Of a DNA stretch of 7,493 nucleotides, positions 5,690-7,493 are shown piece by piece. Every line of letters begins with the position of its first letter. Position 1 is the first letter of the stretch. Made by a program: the position numbers and the translations under genes. Source of the stretch: an uncultured Clostridia bacterium (GTDB lineage: Bacteria; Bacillota; Clostridia; Peptostreptococcales; Anaerovoracaceae); contig CAKQUI010000104.1 of NCBI GenBank assembly GCA_934277495.1, forward strand, positions 1 through 7,493, read 5' to 3'. The notes below the pieces were generated by a model that saw only the letters and a list, made by a program, of their open reading frames with translations, did not search any database and had not been told where the DNA came from.

Positions 5690-6040
5690 GTTTCCGAAAA
5701 AAATATGGGACAGATATAAGATTTGTAAAAGTATAAGATGTATACATCGGTTTATGGAAAGATATGATCTGCGGATATTGTCTGTCTTTGTTTTTCTCTG
5801 ATGGAGCTGTGTGAACATCACAGGCTTGTAAGCAGGGGTGTCTTAGTCCATGGATCGGTCAGGAAGGGGAGTGCACTGTGTTCACGGTCCGGATGATCCG
5901 CTTTCTTATATATAATTGTTAAATATTAGACATTGTTGTGAAGATACCGTGTCATCGCAGAAAACCGATGCAAAACATAGCAAATCAGTGGGAAACGGAA
6001 AAAAATTTCACGAAAAGTGTAGGAAATTTCTTTCGCAAAG
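5690..6040. other. Intergenic region with no recognised gene
   Basis: This is the centre of the divergent spacer between the metal operon and the permease. I see no convincing coding frame; the longest plausible ones are about 31 codons (from ATG 5801) and 61 codons on the minus strand across the operators. It holds a small hairpin, CTGTG (5807-5811) with CACAG (5819-5823). There is also an inverted repeat GTGAAC (5811-5816)/GTTCAC (5880-5885), a TATAAT (5911-5916) without a -35, and a GAAATTTC palindrome (6023-6030). None is enough to name a regulatory RNA. Confidence 0.5.
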
Positions 6041-6046
6041 GGTATA

Positions 6047-6061
6047 TGGCACGTTTCTTGA
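6047..6061 (+). promoter_or_regulatory. Upstream sigma-54-like (-24/-12) promoter of the permease
   Basis: TGGCACG-N4-TTGA fits the sigma-54 consensus TGGCACG-N4-TTGC except for the last base, with GG and the -12 G 12 bp apart. Its start would be near 6073, about 237 bp before the permease. It lies 130 bp before a second, better match. It may be a real tandem promoter or a decayed duplicate. Confidence 0.45.
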
Positions 6062-6118
6062 TTGAGTATATCGCTTGATTATATGAAGTCAATTCAGAAA
6101 AATATCACAAAAAAATCA

Positions 6119-6130
6119 TTGAAATTTCAA
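6119..6130. promoter_or_regulatory. 12-bp palindrome between the two sigma-54-like promoters
   Basis: TTGAAATTTCAA is a perfect palindrome whose core GAAATTTC also occurs at 6023-6030. It lies about 75-85 bp before the start predicted from the promoter at 6176-6192, a usual distance for an activator of sigma-54 transcription. A direct repeat of TATCACAAAAAA (6103-6114 and 6145-6156) brackets it. The link to an activator is inference. Confidence 0.3.
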
Positions 6131-6175
6131 CCAACACAGAAGTTTATCACAAAAAACTGATATTTTTTTAACGAC

Positions 6176-6192
6176 TTGGCACGATACTTGTT
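6176..6192 (+). promoter_or_regulatory. Sigma-54-type (-24/-12) promoter of the permease
   Basis: TTGGCACG-N4-TTGTT matches the sigma-54 consensus TTGGCACG-N4-TTGCT at every specified base except the C at -12. Transcription would begin near 6203, giving a leader of about 107 nt before ATG 6310. The region around it is AT-rich, and no convincing sigma-A promoter overlaps it. Sigma-54 needs an ATP-driven activator, whose gene is not in this window. In Clostridia this system often controls amino-acid use, which fits the downstream permease. Confidence 0.65.
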
Positions 6193-6205
6193 ATATATAT
6201 GGGCA

Positions 6206-6247
6206 TGAAAGACATAGCATGCTAACGCAAAGAGAAACAATCTTTCA
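6206..6247 (+). other. Inverted repeat and palindrome in the permease leader
   Basis: TGAAAGA (6206-6212) can pair with TCTTTCA (6241-6247) around a 28-nt loop. That loop holds the 10-bp palindrome TAGCATGCTA (6215-6224). Both would lie at the 5' end of a transcript from the promoter at 6176-6192. No known riboswitch is recognised. Confidence 0.25.
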
Positions 6248-6309
6248 GCAGAAATCATAAGTTACAGTTTTTTTAGAACAAAATAATCAGAATAAGTGAG
6301 GGTTGAATT

Positions 6310-7493
6310 ATGAGTTCAGAAAATCAGGCATTGGAAAAATCGTTTAAACAGAGAGACGTCCTGGCTATGGCATTCGGTACAATGATCGGCTGGGGCTGGA
6401 TCATGCTGTCAGGTCAGTGGGCAGCATCAGCAGGTATGCTGGGAGCTATACTGGCATATGGAGTAGGTGCAGTACTGTGCGTATTCGTTGGTCTCGTATA
6501 TTCGGAGCTGACACCGGCTATCCCGTATACAGGCGGTGGCGTAGTGTTCTCCTACAAGGCTATGGGTTACTGGCCGGCAGTTATCGCAGGTCTTGCAACA
6601 GCATTTGCTTACCTGGGCGTTGCAGCATGGGAAGGTCCTGCATTTGCAACAGCGCTCAACTACATCGTACCTATTCCTGAAATAGGACATCTGTGGACAG
6701 TAAAAGGTGCAGATGTATGGGTATCAGTATGTCTCGTATCGGTTATCGTATCAGTTATAATCACTATCGTAAACTATTTCGGAGCAAAGCAGGCAGCAGT
6801 ATTCCAGACTATCGCAACAGTTGGTCTGATCGTTGTTGGTATCCTGTTCCTGACAGGTGGTACAGCATTCGGAGATTTCGAATACACTAAGCCGCTGCTG
6901 ACAGACTTCAAGGGATTCACAGTAGTACTTCTGATGGTTCCTGCAATGTTCGTTGGATTTGACGTTATACCTCAGTCAGCGGGAGAAATGGATGTTCCGC
7001 TCAAGCAGATACCTAAGATCCTTATCATATCCATCGCAATGGCTGCTGCATGGTACATGCTCATGATATTTGCTACATGTATTTCAGCACCTACAGAAGT
7101 TCGTACAAACGGAATCATTCCTGTAGCTGACGCTATGGCGTATGCTTTCGGAAACCCTATCTGGGGCAAGATCTGTATCGTTGGTGCAATGTGCGGTATC
7201 CTGACAAGCTGGAACGGATTCCTCTACGGCGGAGCAAGAGTACTCTTCTCACTGGCAAATGCCAAGATGCTCCCTGGATTCCTGGCTAAGGTTCACCCTA
7301 AATATCACACTCCTTGCAATGCAGTACTGTTCTGCGGAGCACTTTCAACTTTCTCATGTCTCCTCGGTTCAGGAGCGCTGACATGGTTTGTTAATGCAAG
7401 TTCATTCGGAGTAGTTATCGTATACCTGATGGTAACTCTGTCATTCATCTTCCTGAGAGTAAGACAGCCTGAACTTGAAAGACCTTACAAGGT
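6310..7493 (+). CDS. APC-superfamily amino-acid permease (3' end outside the window)
   Basis: This cytoplasmic-membrane transporter probably takes up an amino acid or related amine by proton or sodium symport, or by exchange; the substrate cannot be told. The 394 visible residues run to the window edge without a stop. About ten of the usual twelve membrane helices are present, starting near residue 17. The broken first helix has GTMIGWG (23-29), the family's Gly-rich substrate motif in a Trp-containing variant. Helix 6 has FVGFDVIPQSAGEM (214-227). GGARVLFSLANAKMLPGF (307-324), followed by HPKYHTPCNAV, is the typical APC segment after helix 8. ATG 6310 follows GAGGG (6298-6302) by seven bases. 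It diverges from the metal operon and has sigma-54-type promoter matches upstream. Isoleucine is mostly ATC (about 21 of 31 codons), unlike the ATA-rich gltX, which suggests high expression. Confidence 0.93.
   Translation, partial: MSSENQALEKSFKQRDVLAMAFGTMIGWGWIMLSGQWAASAGMLGAILAYGVGAVLCVFVGLVYSELTPAIPYTGGGVVFSYKAMGYWPAVIAGLATAFAYLGVAAWEGPAFATALNYIVPIPEIGHLWTVKGADVWVSVCLVSVIVSVIITIVNYFGAKQAAVFQTIATVGLIVVGILFLTGGTAFGDFEYTKPLLTDFKGFTVVLLMVPAMFVGFDVIPQSAGEMDVPLKQIPKILIISIAMAAAWYMLMIFATCISAPTEVRTNGIIPVADAMAYAFGNPIWGKICIVGAMCGILTSWNGFLYGGARVLFSLANAKMLPGFLAKVHPKYHTPCNAVLFCGALSTFSCLLGSGALTWFVNASSFGVVIVYLMVTLSFIFLRVRQPELERPYK

Noticed and set aside
5636..5821. 61-codon minus-strand frame upstream of the repressor
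   Set aside because: It runs through the consensus promoter and the operators, and no ribosome site or known domain is visible.
5801..5900. Possible riboswitch or small RNA in the divergent spacer
   Set aside because: Only short, scattered inverted repeats are present; no known riboswitch core or terminator was recognised.
5916..5933. Rex-like site TTGTTAA-N4-TAGACAT
   Set aside because: The second half matches the expected TTAACAA poorly, and no promoter is clearly associated with it.

Overview
The window is about 7.5 kb of bacterial chromosome, most likely from an anaerobic member of the Bacillota (class Clostridia). The pointers are strong AGGAGG-type ribosome sites, near-consensus sigma-A promoters, heavy ATA/AGA codon use, a long clostridial-type glutamyl-tRNA synthetase, and a CadC-like repressor paired with a zinc/cadmium pump. 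Genus cannot be decided from sequence alone.

Layout, left to right. Positions 1-60 hold the promoter and ribosome site of a minus-strand gene whose start codon lies just outside the left edge. A short unsupported ORF (104-325) follows. gltX (536-2197, +) is preceded by a candidate promoter and a perfect 9-bp leader hairpin. Positions 2198-2455 separate gltX from the convergent pump gene and hold an intrinsic terminator and a second, longer hairpin. The minus strand then carries a two-gene metal-resistance operon: an ArsR/SmtB (CadC-type) repressor (5244-5600) overlaps the start of a 931-residue P1B-type zinc/cadmium/lead ATPase (2456-5251). A divergent 709-bp intergenic region (5601-6309) contains the operon's promoter and tandem operators on one side and two sigma-54-type promoter matches on the other. 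An APC-family amino-acid permease (6310 onward, +) runs off the right edge after 394 codons.

How the parts work together. The repressor should sit on operators that occupy the -35/-10 spacer and the early transcribed region of its own promoter. It should leave when Zn/Cd/Pb binds, allowing production of the efflux pump. The pump is unusual: it has two near-identical N-terminal metal-binding domains and a 134-residue His/Cys/Asp-rich repeat insertion inside the actuator domain. The permease appears to be under separate control, probably sigma-54 plus an activator encoded elsewhere, which fits use of an amino acid as carbon, nitrogen or energy source.

Most novel in my reading are the His/Cys-rich repeat insertion in the pump's actuator domain, the paired operator architecture of the metal operon, and the two sigma-54-like promoters ahead of the permease. 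No mobile element, CRISPR array, rRNA or tRNA gene was seen.
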